From: Aequorivita lipolytica
GTDB lineage: Bacteria; Bacteroidota; Bacteroidia; Flavobacteriales; Flavobacteriaceae
Length of the DNA: 57,019 bases
Direction: 5' to 3'
NCBI RefSeq assembly: GCF_007997135.1
Contig: NZ_VORU01000015.1
Location: 1 to 57,019 of the forward strand
The translations under genes were made by a program, and so were the position numbers. Under the pieces are notes generated by a model that saw only the letters and a program-made list of their open reading frames with translations, had not been told where the DNA came from and made no database searches. Below, in pieces: positions 17,466 to 26,153 of this stretch (the stretch's first letter is position 1; each line of letters opens with the position of its first letter).

Positions 17466-18869
17466 CTACTTATTCAAAAAACCGAGAAGTAGTTCCTCAA
17501 AATTCATATTGAACATATTGGTCTTTCCTTCAAGGATCACTCCATTTTCGTCCAATATAATTGCGCTGTTCATATACTTTACCAAGAGCTTTTTTTCAGC
17601 ATCTTTTAGGTTTTCTAACTGAAATTCCAACTGTGGGTTGTAGTCAGATTTACCTAAGGTTTGGCGCCATTTTTTAAAATGCGTATCGGTATTTACTCCC
17701 AGAAAGTCGTACTCTGGGAATTTCGATTTAAGTTCAGCGGCGCGATTGTGAATATTTTTATAGTATGATGAAGATTGTGCAGACCAAAAGTATATAACTG
17801 TTGGAGCCTTAAGAATACTCAAAAGATCCTTCACTACATTATCTGCATTCACTAATGCAACATTTGGAACGGTATTGCCTTTCGTAAGTTTAACAGTTGC
17901 TTCAAACATTTTTCCCACTTCATCAACGTGCTTTTTATCGGTATTCAACTTTGAAAATTCTTCAAAAAACTTCCTTTCTTCGCTAGCATCTTTAGCATTC
18001 AACAGATAGAACATAGCGTTGTTGCGCAATAGATTATTCTTGAGTGTATCTGAGGTTACAATACTATCTATTAATAGAATCTTTCGATAATTGAAATCAT
18101 AAGAATTACGATCAATCTTGGATTTTTCATCATATTCTGAAAAAACCAGATTATCGAAATATCGATTCATAAAACGATAATACGGATAATAAAATTTTAA
18201 TTCATCCAAACCAAAATCTATATCTTTCCTGTAGTCGAAATAATTCGCATCAAATTTTTCAGCAGTGTTACGATTGGCAGCAGCGTACTTCTCCTTTTTT
18301 GAAAAATAATCATAAGTAATATTGGCCAACGCTGCTTTTTTGAAGTTTTCTGCAGCCTCATTTTTATTGACAAAATTCTCAAACTCCTTAATTTTCAATT
18401 CCTTTAAAGAATCAATCTTTTTTGTGAAATCTTCCGAAGACAATCCATACCAATTTGGAAGGTTTTGGTTTTCAGCCTCATTTTTTAAATAGAGGTACAT
18501 TAAAAGGTTGTTCTGTTCACCACCTCTTCCAGAATATGCCAAGGATTCATCAAAATCCAATGTGTTTATGTGTATCAATAAACTGTCGCCGGGCTCAGCA
18601 TAAAAAACTTGTGATTCGCTATGCTTGAAGTTATAAAGTCCGGGCGAAATTTTATCGGTTTTATATAAAAAGAAGTTGTTAGAGTCCAGTTTTACGGTAT
18701 CCAGAATTTCGTTTCCTTTTGAAAAGATAATGTAATCCATTTTCGGATTTACTATTTGGCCACTTATCCAGGTTGTTTTTATAACATTTTCCTGCTTGTC
18801 TTTACAAGACAGCAATAACGCAAAAAGTAAGAGAGGAAGTAATTTTTTAAACAATCGCACTCGGTTCAA
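17466..18869 (-). CDS. TlpA-like thioredoxin-fold lipoprotein without CxxC
   Basis: The 467-residue lipoprotein has the lipobox ALLLSC. The N-terminal part (about 35-115) is a beta-rich domain like those preceding AhpC/TlpA domains in Bacteroidota. The middle is helical and charged. The C-terminal part from about 335 is a thioredoxin fold (TPVIYFWSAQSSSYYKNIHNRAAELKSKF-like, FLGVNTD). Where family members have W-C-x-x-C, this protein reads W-S-A-Q-S-S, so the redox cysteines are missing. It is probably a structural or binding derivative in the periplasm, not an oxidoreductase. Confidence 0.85.
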   Translation of the reverse strand: MNRVRLFKKLLPLLLFALLLSCKDKQENVIKTTWISGQIVNPKMDYIIFSKGNEILDTVKLDSNNFFLYKTDKISPGLYNFKHSESQVFYAEPGDSLLIHINTLDFDESLAYSGRGGEQNNLLMYLYLKNEAENQNLPNWYGLSSEDFTKKIDSLKELKIKEFENFVNKNEAAENFKKAALANITYDYFSKKEKYAAANRNTAEKFDANYFDYRKDIDFGLDELKFYYPYYRFMNRYFDNLVFSEYDEKSKIDRNSYDFNYRKILLIDSIVTSDTLKNNLLRNNAMFYLLNAKDASEERKFFEEFSKLNTDKKHVDEVGKMFEATVKLTKGNTVPNVALVNADNVVKDLLSILKAPTVIYFWSAQSSSYYKNIHNRAAELKSKFPEYDFLGVNTDTHFKKWRQTLGKSDYNPQLEFQLENLKDAEKKLLVKYMNSAIILDENGVILEGKTNMFNMNFEELLLGFLNK

Positions 18870-18996
18870 GATTAATAAACAAATGTAGCCGACCCCATAA
18901 CTGCAATTTGTTAAATGGTAGTTAAAAGGATTTTTAAAACGTTAATATTTTCGGCGTGTCGCTTAAATAGCTACTTTTGCGCAAAATTCAAAATTT

Positions 18997-20622
18997 ATGC
19001 TTTCAGTTTCAAATCTTTCGGTGCAATTTGGCAAAAGAGTATTGTTTGACGAAGTGAGCACACAGTTCACCACAGGCAATATTTACGGAATTATTGGTGC
19101 TAATGGTGCCGGAAAATCCACCTTGTTGAAAATTATTTCTGGCAAACAGGATCCTACGTCTGGCCAAGTTCATTTGGAAAAAGGCAAGCGCATGTCCGTT
19201 CTTGAGCAAAACCACAACGAGTACGATGACTTTATGGTGCTAGAAACAGTGGTTCGAGGCAACAAAGAATTATTTTCTATAAAAACCCAGATAGACAAAC
19301 TTTACGAAGACTATACAGATGATAATGCCGAAAAAATTGGTGAACTCCAAGTAGCTTTTGAAGAAATGAACGGTTGGAACGCAGATAGCGATGCTGCCGC
19401 CATGCTTTCAAATCTTGGTATTGAAGCGGGCCTTCATAGCACACTGATGAAAGATTTGGATGGAAAACAAAAGGTACGTGTTCTTTTGGCACAGGCGCTT
19501 TTCGGCAATCCAGATGTTTTGATTATGGATGAGCCTACTAACGATCTGGATTACGAAACGATAAATTGGTTAGAAAACTTTTTGGCGAATTATGATAACT
19601 GCGTGATTGTAGTTTCTCACGACCGTCATTTTTTAGATTCCGTTTGTACACACATTAGCGATATTGACTTTGGAAAAATAAACCATTACAGTGGCAACTA
19701 TACGTTTTGGTACGAAAGTAGTCAGCTTGCGGTACGCCAGCGTGCACAGCAAAATAAAAAGGCTGATGAAAAAAGAAAGGAACTGCAGGAATTCATAATG
19801 CGTTTTAGCGCAAACGTTGCAAAAAGTAAGCAAGCAACTTCGCGTAAAAAGATGCTAGAAAAACTTAATGTTGAAGAAATAAAACCTTCCAGCCGTCGCT
19901 ATCCCGCAATTATCTTTGAACGTGAGCGCGAAGCGGGAGATCAAATTCTGAATATTGAGAACCTTTCAGCTTCCATTGATGGCGAAACGATTTTCAAAAA
20001 CGTAGATATTAATTTAGCTAAAGGTGATAAAGTGGTTATTTATTCACGAGATTCTCGTGCGGCAACCGCTTTTTATGAAATATTGAATGGCCACGCAAAG
20101 CCTGATACGGGTTCATTTCAATGGGGAATTACCACAAACCAAAGTTATTTGCCACTTGATAATGAAGAATTTTTTAAGAATAATCTTTCGTTGGTAGATT
20201 GGTTGCGCCAATATGCTAAAACGGAAGAGGAACGCGAAGAAGTTTTTATTCGAGGTTTCTTGGGAAAAATGCTTTTCAGTGGTGAAGAGGCTCTAAAGAA
20301 AAGTAACGTACTTTCTGGAGGTGAAAAAGTGAGATGCATGCTTAGCCGAATGATGATGCTCCGTGCAAACGTACTAATGCTTGATGAGCCTACCAATCAC
20401 TTAGATTTGGAATCGATTACGGCATTCAATAATTCCTTGAAAAATTTTAAGGGAACTGTGTTGCTTACAACTCATGATCACGAGTTTGCGCAGACTGTTG
20501 GAACACGGGTTATAGAGCTCACTCCGAACGGCGCACTAGACCGCTATATGACTTTTGACGAGTATATGGGCGATAAAAAATTAAAGGAACTGCGCGATAA
20601 AATGTACGCGGTAGAAGCTTAG
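18997..20622 (+). CDS. ABC-F ribosome-associated ATPase, YbiT-like
   Basis: The 541 residues form two ABC domains with no membrane segments, joined by the ABC-F linker (about 245-320, FIMRFSANVAKSKQATSRKK). Alignment from memory is best with E. coli YbiT. NBD1 has Walker A GANGAGKST (about 36-44) and Walker B VLIMDEPTNDLD, but its signature reads LDGKQKVR. NBD2 has a normal signature LSGGEKVR and Walker B VLMLDEPTNHLD, but the Walker A position reads YSRDSRAATAF (about 348), with no GKS/T. One composite ATP site is therefore intact and the other degenerate. ABC-F proteins act at the ribosomal E site; the precise role is unknown. A TACTTTTG box is at 18972-18979. Confidence 0.93.
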   Translation: MLSVSNLSVQFGKRVLFDEVSTQFTTGNIYGIIGANGAGKSTLLKIISGKQDPTSGQVHLEKGKRMSVLEQNHNEYDDFMVLETVVRGNKELFSIKTQIDKLYEDYTDDNAEKIGELQVAFEEMNGWNADSDAAAMLSNLGIEAGLHSTLMKDLDGKQKVRVLLAQALFGNPDVLIMDEPTNDLDYETINWLENFLANYDNCVIVVSHDRHFLDSVCTHISDIDFGKINHYSGNYTFWYESSQLAVRQRAQQNKKADEKRKELQEFIMRFSANVAKSKQATSRKKMLEKLNVEEIKPSSRRYPAIIFEREREAGDQILNIENLSASIDGETIFKNVDINLAKGDKVVIYSRDSRAATAFYEILNGHAKPDTGSFQWGITTNQSYLPLDNEEFFKNNLSLVDWLRQYAKTEEEREEVFIRGFLGKMLFSGEEALKKSNVLSGGEKVRCMLSRMMMLRANVLMLDEPTNHLDLESITAFNNSLKNFKGTVLLTTHDHEFAQTVGTRVIELTPNGALDRYMTFDEYMGDKKLKELRDKMYAVEA

Positions 20623-20664
20623 GTTATAAGTTTATAGGTTTATCAGTTTAAAAGTTTATTAGTC
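20621..20664. repeat. 8-bp period array at the ABC-F stop codon
   Basis: Octads AGGTTATA, AGTTTATA, GGTTTATC, AGTTTAAA, AGTTTATT run on from the ABC-F stop (TAG 20620-20622). They are degenerate but phased. Confidence 0.65.
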
Positions 20665-20694
20665 TGACTCGTAATTTAAAGGTTATATTTTAAA

Positions 20695-20799
20695 TTACTG
20701 CTTACTGCTTACTGCTTACTGCTTACTGCTTACTGCTTACTGCTTACTGCTTACTGCTTACTGCTTACTGCTTACTGCTTACTGAATACTGAACACTCA
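20695..20799. repeat. (TTACTGC)12 heptamer array plus degenerate units
   Basis: Twelve perfect TTACTGC copies (20695-20778) are followed in phase by TTACTGA, ATACTGA and ACACTCA. The array ends 3 bp before the stop codon of the DUF2007 gene (which lies on the minus strand). A second array of the same unit lies at 21324-21393. Confidence 0.97.
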
Positions 20800-20802
20800 G
20801 TC

Positions 20803-21033
20803 TCATTCCTGAATTTCTTCCAAATACTCATCGATGGTGCTCTGCGCCTTTTCGTATTCGTCTTTTCTTATAAAAACCATCGTTTGGTTTGCGATGCTCA
20901 TTGTAAAACCTGCTCTCAGGCTGCTATCGTGATCGTTTCTTTCAATCGGGCTGATGCCTAATTCATTCAAACGGGCAACCAAGCCTTTCGCGATTAAAGT
21001 AGGTCCTGTGTAGATTCTTTTTGTTTCAGACAT
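20803..21033 (-). CDS. DUF2007 small protein (second of a pair)
   Basis: The 76-residue protein has the DUF2007 pattern: an IYTG start of the first strand, a helix [15 protein letters not shown], a second strand PIERND, and [20 protein letters not shown] at the end. The fold is ferredoxin-like and resembles PII or ACT signalling domains; family annotations read 'putative signal transducing protein'. It is paralogous to the gene 5 bp upstream in the same direction. There is no signal peptide, so it is cytoplasmic. Function is unknown. Confidence 0.85.
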   Translation of the reverse strand: MSETKRIYTGPTLIAKGLVARLNELGISPIERNDHDSSLRAGFTMSIANQTMVFIRKDEYEKAQSTIDEYLEEIQE

Positions 21034-21038
21034 AAATT

Positions 21039-21281
21039 TTATTCCTCTATGTCTTTCAAAAACACATCCAGTATTGGTTGTGCCGCTGCCAATTCGTCCT
21101 TGCGTACAAATACACGAACTTGATCGTCAAATTTATTTCCAGAGCCGAACATAACCCCACTCTGCTGGTCGTCCCGAAGTATTGGGGTAATATTTGCATC
21201 CTCTAATCTTCCCACAAGGGCTTCGGCCATAATATCTGATCCGGTATATATTCTAACTGTTTCTTCTTTATTTTCTGACAT
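21039..21281 (-). CDS. DUF2007 small protein (first of a pair)
   Basis: The 80-residue DUF2007 protein (VRIYTGSDIMAEALVGRLEDANI, PILRDDQQSG, VFVRKDELAAAQPILDVFLKD) is clearly a diverged duplicate of the next gene in the transcript. The two genes form a compact operon flanked on both sides by arrays of the same heptamer. The tandem arrangement fits a local duplication that might have been helped by the repeats. Confidence 0.85.
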   Translation of the reverse strand: MSENKEETVRIYTGSDIMAEALVGRLEDANITPILRDDQQSGVMFGSGNKFDDQVRVFVRKDELAAAQPILDVFLKDIEE

Positions 21282-21323
21282 TTCTATTTTAAATTATTGA
21301 GTTATAAATTTTAAAATTATATT

Positions 21324-21393
21324 TTACTGCTTACTGCTTACTGCTTACTGCTTACTGCTTACTGCTTACTGCTTACTGCTTACTGCTTACTGA
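21324..21393. repeat. (TTACTGC)9 heptamer array
   Basis: Nine perfect TTACTGC copies (21324-21386) and a terminal TTACTGA. The last unit is 2 bp from the stop of the next minus-strand gene. The sequence before it (AAATTATATTTTACTGC) resembles that before the 20695 array (GGTTATATTTTAAATTACTGC). Confidence 0.97.
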
Positions 21394-21395
21394 AT

Positions 21396-22151
21396 TCAAG
21401 CATTGTAATATTTACTTTTCCAAATAGCGCCATTGAAATTTTTCCCCTTTGAAAAACCATAAAAAATAACTACCCCACCCACGCCTTTAAAAATAACTAA
21501 GAATAGAAATAAATATTCCTGAAAGTTTGCATTTGGCGTAAACCAGTGCATCGGCATAATTGCGGTAATTAGAAGGCTAAGTACGGCAACGGTAAAAACC
21601 AGGTTTTCAAAATTTTTATAAGGCCACATCAGTAATTTTCTGAATGGATGCAGATCGTTGCCCCATTTGTGGATTAGATAAAAATAATCATTGCCCATAG
21701 GCGCAAAAAGCAACGGGTCATCGGCATTTTCAAGCTTCAGAAGTTTTGCCGGAGCAACTATTTTGAAATTTTTCAGGGTAATATTATGTTTATTTTCAAG
21801 CATTCTTATTTCGGAAATCGCTTCTTCGGGGATATCACCTTTAAAATAGTGGGAATCTAAAAAGCGCAAACGGTAGTTTACGCAGAGATTTTCAATATCA
21901 TTAATGTGAAAAATATGGGAGCCTTCCAATAAATCGAAGTCGAAACGGTTTTCAATTTCGTCAGCTTTTTCATTTAATGTTGAAAGAATCTCTCCCCGCT
22001 GTTTTTCGTTTTCAGAAAATATGCGTTGTACTTCATTCATAATTACTTGCTCTTCAACACGTTTTGAACGGTATTTTAGCAACTGTTTTTCAATGTTGGT
22101 ACGTGAAAACATAAGCGTCATTTTTTCGGAAACTAAATTTACATAGTACAT
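21396..22151 (-). CDS. membrane protein of unknown function
   Basis: I choose ATG 22151 (MYYVNLVSEKMTLMF, 251 residues) over the upstream GTG. Residues about 10-75 are charged and probably coiled (NIEKQLLKYRSKRVEEQVIMNEVQRIFSENEKQ in part). A soluble alpha/beta part follows (about 80-170, with LLFAPMGNDYFYLIHKWG). Then come two membrane spans (about 180-200 and 210-235). I do not recognise the family. It shares a strand with the DUF2007 pair but is separated from it by the heptamer array and is likely transcribed on its own or ahead of it. Confidence 0.75.
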   Translation of the reverse strand: MYYVNLVSEKMTLMFSRTNIEKQLLKYRSKRVEEQVIMNEVQRIFSENEKQRGEILSTLNEKADEIENRFDFDLLEGSHIFHINDIENLCVNYRLRFLDSHYFKGDIPEEAISEIRMLENKHNITLKNFKIVAPAKLLKLENADDPLLFAPMGNDYFYLIHKWGNDLHPFRKLLMWPYKNFENLVFTVAVLSLLITAIMPMHWFTPNANFQEYLFLFLVIFKGVGGVVIFYGFSKGKNFNGAIWKSKYYNA

Positions 22152-22262
22152 TTCAGCAAAGCAACTATTTAACACAGTTTACTTGAAATTTTAAATAATG
22201 CCACCGCTTTTTCATCCATTCAAAAGTTGGCTTTGTTATATTTACAATCTAAAATCTTTTTT

Positions 22263-22841
22263 ATGAAACTGAAGAATGCAATTCTGCTATTATTTATTGT
22301 TTGTTTTGGAGCCACTATTTCGGCACAAAAATACAAATCGACTAAAACCCCTGAAGTTTCCAAAATCTTGGGGGAAAGTAATTTTACATCAAGTAAATCT
22401 TTTTATGAAAATATTGAGGAAGCTCCAGATTTTATCATTTTAGCCAAAATATTAAAAAATGAATCCTTTCGTAAAACACTGGAAAGCCAAGAAATGGTGA
22501 CAATTTTTGCTGTGGCTGATGAGGCTTTCTTGAATTTGCCTAAAAAAAGCAGGGATTCAATTTTGGGAAATGATAGATTGCTGAAAACGATGATGAATTT
22601 TTTGGCAGTTCCAGGGCGGGTTGATACCTATACATTAAAAAGCGCTATTGAAAAAAATGGGGGAACGGCTTACTTGAAAACCCTGGCAGGCCAAAACTTG
22701 GGCGTTAGGGAAATAAATGGACAGTTGCAGTTGGTTGATTCCGAAAATAGGACTGCGACGATTATAGCACCAGATTTCTATCATAAAAATGGTTTCTTTC
22801 ATATAATAAACGGTTTGGTATTTCCACCTTCAGAACAGTAG
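22263..22841 (+). CDS. exported fasciclin-domain protein
   Basis: Starting at ATG 22263 (MKLKNAILLLFIVCFG) the 192-residue product has a Sec signal peptide (to SAQ) and one fasciclin (FAS1) domain: FYENIEEAPDFIILAKILKN, MVTIFAVADEAFLNLP, and the closing FFHIINGLVFPP. It diverges from the canonical domain more than the next gene does; for example FAPTNAAF is FAVADEAF here. FAS1 domains mediate adhesion or matrix contacts outside the cell. It lies 99 bp before a second fasciclin gene in the same direction. Confidence 0.88.
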   Translation: MKLKNAILLLFIVCFGATISAQKYKSTKTPEVSKILGESNFTSSKSFYENIEEAPDFIILAKILKNESFRKTLESQEMVTIFAVADEAFLNLPKKSRDSILGNDRLLKTMMNFLAVPGRVDTYTLKSAIEKNGGTAYLKTLAGQNLGVREINGQLQLVDSENRTATIIAPDFYHKNGFFHIINGLVFPPSEQ

Positions 22842-22940
22842 TTTTATAAAAGTTAAATAAACCATAAAATCTGGAAATTGCAAAACCGCAGTTTCCAGAC
22901 TTTCGTTTATATGCACATAAACATAAAACTAAAACACATT

Positions 22941-23519
22941 ATGAAAACTAAATTTTTTACAGCAGCAGTATTCGCTATCGCCCTTGTGGCCGGAACAACT
23001 TCAAGTTTTGCACAAAGCAAAATGATGAAAGATGAAAAAACAGTAATGGTAGGTGGTGCCGAAATGTACCCTTCCAAAAACATTGTTGAAAACGCAGTAA
23101 ACTCAAAAGACCACACCACACTTGTAGCAGCAGTTAAAGCCGCAGGTTTGGTTGAAACACTTCAAAGCGAAGGTCCTTTTACAGTTTTTGCACCAACCAA
23201 TGCTGCTTTTGAAAAACTCCCTAAAGGAACAGTTGAATCTTTGCTGGAACCAGAAAACAAAAAGACATTGCAAACCATCTTAACGTATCACGTTGTTTCA
23301 GGAAAACACAACGCTGCGGATATTATGAAGGACATTAAAAAAGGAAACGGAAAGGCGACTTATAAAACAGTAAGTGGCGGAACGTTAACCGTAATGATGA
23401 AAGGCAAAAAAGTAATGCTTATGGATGAAAATGGCGGAATGGCGACTGTAACAATTGCAGACGTTAACCAATCAAACGGAGTGATTCACGTTATCGACAG
23501 CGTTGTTTTGCCTAAATAA
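22941..23519 (+). CDS. exported fasciclin-domain protein
   Basis: The ATG at 22941 gives 192 residues with a signal peptide (VAGTTSSFAQ) and a textbook FAS1 domain: NIVENAVNSKDHTTLVAAVKAAGL, GPFTVFAPTNAAFEKLP, TILTYHVVSGK, and GVIHVIDSVVLP at the end. It is predicted to be secreted or periplasmic and involved in adhesion or matrix contacts. Tandem with the preceding fasciclin gene, of which it is a more conserved paralog. A strong terminator follows. Confidence 0.93.
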   Translation: MKTKFFTAAVFAIALVAGTTSSFAQSKMMKDEKTVMVGGAEMYPSKNIVENAVNSKDHTTLVAAVKAAGLVETLQSEGPFTVFAPTNAAFEKLPKGTVESLLEPENKKTLQTILTYHVVSGKHNAADIMKDIKKGNGKATYKTVSGGTLTVMMKGKKVMLMDENGGMATVTIADVNQSNGVIHVIDSVVLPK

Positions 23520-23549
23520 TTTTGTTTCAATTCCCAATTAAATAAAATG

Positions 23550-23581
23550 AAAACAGCGACTCAAAAGGTCGCTGTTTTTTT
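23550..23581. terminator. bidirectional terminator
   Basis: Perfect AAAACAGCGAC / GTCGCTGTTTT stem and eight T residues. It separates the fasciclin gene from convergent pheT. Confidence 0.9.
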
Positions 23582-23597
23582 ATTGTAGTAAGATTCT

Positions 23598-26024
23598 TTA
23601 GCGAAGTACAGCCCCAAATTCATTTTCGAATTTCTGCTGAAGCTTGCCCATTATTTTATCAATCTGTTTATCGGTCAACGTTTTTTCTTCGTCCAGAATG
23701 GTAAAACTTAAAGCATAACTTTTTTTACCATCGGGAAGATTTTTGCCCATATAAACGTCAAAAAGGGTAACAGCTTTTAGGAATTTTTTTTCAGTTTCAA
23801 GCGCTGCTTGTTGCAAATCTCCAAAACTTACCGAATTGTCCAGAAGCAAAGCAAAATCGCGCTGTGCAGCTTGGAACTTTGCAATCGGTTTTAATTTAAA
23901 GTCGTTTACCTGAATTTGTTTCAATACCAGATCCCAATTAAAATCTGCGTAAAAAACTTCGGCATCTACGCCAAGCTCATTTGTGATTTTCTTCTTTACA
24001 ATTCCAAATTCAACAATAATTTCTTTGTTTCTTTTAAAGGCGATTCCTTCTGAAAACACATCATTTTTAGTAGTTTCTTCAGTATAACCTTTAAGACCCA
24101 AACGCTCCACAACTGCCAAAACAGTTCCTTTTCCGAAGAAAAAATTACTTTTTGTATCTGGTGTAGCCCAGTTTCCTTCCGCTTTTAATCCTGTTATGAA
24201 GAGTGATAAATGCTTGGTTTCAGCCCGACTTCCAGGGAAGTTATGATATGTTTTTCCGAATTCAAAAAACTTTAAATCACTATTTTTTCTATTGCTATTG
24301 TATTCAATAGCTTCCAAACCAGAAAAAAGCATGGATTGGCGCATCACTGATAAATCCTGGCTTAGCGGATTGAGCATTGAAACGTTGTAGTTTTCTTTAA
24401 TCGTGTCACTCATCGTGGAATATTTTGGCGAAGTAAGTGAGTTGTTCATCATTTCGTGGAATCCAATAGCTGTAAGCTGCGAAGCTATTTTATTCTGAAC
24501 AGCATAATCTTCACCGGGCAAAATTGTAGAAATGGACGCGTTTAGCTTTTGGGTGAATTTTATATTGTTGTAACCATAAACCCTTAATATTTCTTCTATA
24601 ACGTCCACATCGCGCGTTACGTCGTTTCGGTAAGCGGGAATTGTCATCCCGAGCCCTGTTTCGGTAATGTTCGTAATCTTCATTTCAAGCGAAGTAAGAA
24701 TTTCTTTTATAGTTTCCTTCGGAATATCTTCCCCAATTAATTTATTCGCCTTTTCAAAGTTTAGGAAAACCTGATGGTCTTCTATTTTCTTCGGGTAAAT
24801 ATCTATTAGATCGCTGGTTATTTCTCCTCCGGCTACTTGCAAAATTAGAATTGCTGCGTAACGAAGCGCATAATCTGCTATATTTGGATCAATTCCTCTT
24901 TCAAAACGAAATGAAGCATCTGTGCTTAAACCATGGCGTTTTGCAGTTTTGCGTATGTTTACGGGATTAAAATAAGCACTTTCTAAAAAAATGCTTGAAG
25001 TGTTTTCTGTCACTCCACTGCTTATTCCACCAAAAACGCCGGCGATGCACATCGGTTTTTCACCGTCGCAGATCATTAAATCCTCTTCGTGCAGTTCGCG
25101 CTCAATACCATCTAGAGTTATAAATTTAGTTCCCGCAGTAAGTGTTTTCACATTAACCGTATTACCTGCAATTTTTGCAGCATCAAAAGCGTGCAAGGGT
25201 TGTCCAAACTCGTGAAGCACAAAATTGGTAACATCCACAATATTATTTACAGGCGAAAGGCCGATGGATTTCAGTCTATTTTGAAGCCAAGCAGGGGAAG
25301 CTCCAACTTTTATATTGCTTATGGTGATACCGCAATAGCGCGGTGCGAGTGATGAATCGTCAACTTTTACCCCGATTTTCAGAGTTCGGTTGTCTACTCT
25401 GAAACTGCTGGTTGATGGGGTGTTTAGTTTTGCAGAAATGCCTTTGTGCAGCAAGCCAGCTTTTAAATCGCGTGCAACGCCCCAATGGCTCATGGCATCG
25501 GCACGGTTTGGGGTTAAACCTATTTCGAAAATTTTGTCGTTTTCAATTTCTAAAACTTTGGCTAGGGCGGTTCCCGGTTTTAATTTGGCGCCGAGAACCA
25601 TAATACCGTCATGCGATTCTCCGAGGCCTAGTTCATCTTCGGCGCAGATCATCCCTTCGCTTACTTCACCTCTTATTTTGCCTTTATTTATTTGCCAAGG
25701 CTTTCCTTCAGCGTCATAAAGAGTAGTGCCAACGGTTGCTACAGGAACTTTTTGACCTACCGCAACATTGGGTGCGCCACAGACTATTTGTAGTGGTACG
25801 CCTGTGCCAATGTCCACTTTTGTTACTTTCAGTCTATCTGCGTTGGTGTGTTGTTCACATTCTAAAACATGGCCTACCACAATGCCTTCCAAACCACCTT
25901 TTACGGAAGAAAAATCTTCTATTCCTTCTACTTCAAGGCCGAGATCGGTTAATAGTTCGCCAGTTTCTTCGGCGCCCCAAGGCAGATTGATGAATTGTTT
26001 TAACCAGTTGTATGAAATCGTCAT
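23598..26024 (-). CDS. pheT: phenylalanine-tRNA ligase beta subunit
   Basis: The start at 26024 (MTISYNWLKQFINLPW) gives 808 residues, the normal length. The order is a tRNA-binding EMAP-like domain (about 40-150, GIVVGHVLECEQHTNADRLKVTKVD), B3/4 editing domain (about 210-390), B5 (about 405-475), the catalytic-like core (ITQ..LPGEDYAVQNKI region onward) and a C-terminal FDX-ACB anticodon domain (KFQAAQRDFALLLD to the end). It pairs with PheS, not in this window, to charge tRNA-Phe. A minus-strand TATCTTTG -7-like box at 26049-26056 lies 25 bp upstream. Confidence 0.98.
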   Translation of the reverse strand: MTISYNWLKQFINLPWGAEETGELLTDLGLEVEGIEDFSSVKGGLEGIVVGHVLECEQHTNADRLKVTKVDIGTGVPLQIVCGAPNVAVGQKVPVATVGTTLYDAEGKPWQINKGKIRGEVSEGMICAEDELGLGESHDGIMVLGAKLKPGTALAKVLEIENDKIFEIGLTPNRADAMSHWGVARDLKAGLLHKGISAKLNTPSTSSFRVDNRTLKIGVKVDDSSLAPRYCGITISNIKVGASPAWLQNRLKSIGLSPVNNIVDVTNFVLHEFGQPLHAFDAAKIAGNTVNVKTLTAGTKFITLDGIERELHEEDLMICDGEKPMCIAGVFGGISSGVTENTSSIFLESAYFNPVNIRKTAKRHGLSTDASFRFERGIDPNIADYALRYAAILILQVAGGEITSDLIDIYPKKIEDHQVFLNFEKANKLIGEDIPKETIKEILTSLEMKITNITETGLGMTIPAYRNDVTRDVDVIEEILRVYGYNNIKFTQKLNASISTILPGEDYAVQNKIASQLTAIGFHEMMNNSLTSPKYSTMSDTIKENYNVSMLNPLSQDLSVMRQSMLFSGLEAIEYNSNRKNSDLKFFEFGKTYHNFPGSRAETKHLSLFITGLKAEGNWATPDTKSNFFFGKGTVLAVVERLGLKGYTEETTKNDVFSEGIAFKRNKEIIVEFGIVKKKITNELGVDAEVFYADFNWDLVLKQIQVNDFKLKPIAKFQAAQRDFALLLDNSVSFGDLQQAALETEKKFLKAVTLFDVYMGKNLPDGKKSYALSFTILDEEKTLTDKQIDKIMGKLQQKFENEFGAVLR

Positions 26025-26061
26025 AATTGTAAAATTCTTAACAGAGGGCAAAGATAATATT

Positions 26062-26096
26062 CTATTGGTTATTGGTTATTGTTTATTGTTTATTGT
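26062..26096. repeat. 7-bp period array, unit TTATTGK
   Basis: CTATTGG, TTATTGG, TTATTGT, TTATTGT, TTATTGT are phased heptads upstream of pheT, next to its putative promoter. Confidence 0.85.
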
Positions 26097-26153
26097 TTTT
26101 GGAAATGATGGATGCTGGAATACGGGTGACGGTAGCAAGTTGTTGTGATTCAC

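Noticed and set aside
20695-21393. TTACTGC arrays as a CRISPR locus
   Set aside because: The units are 7 bp and directly abutting, with no spacers, and no cas genes are nearby.
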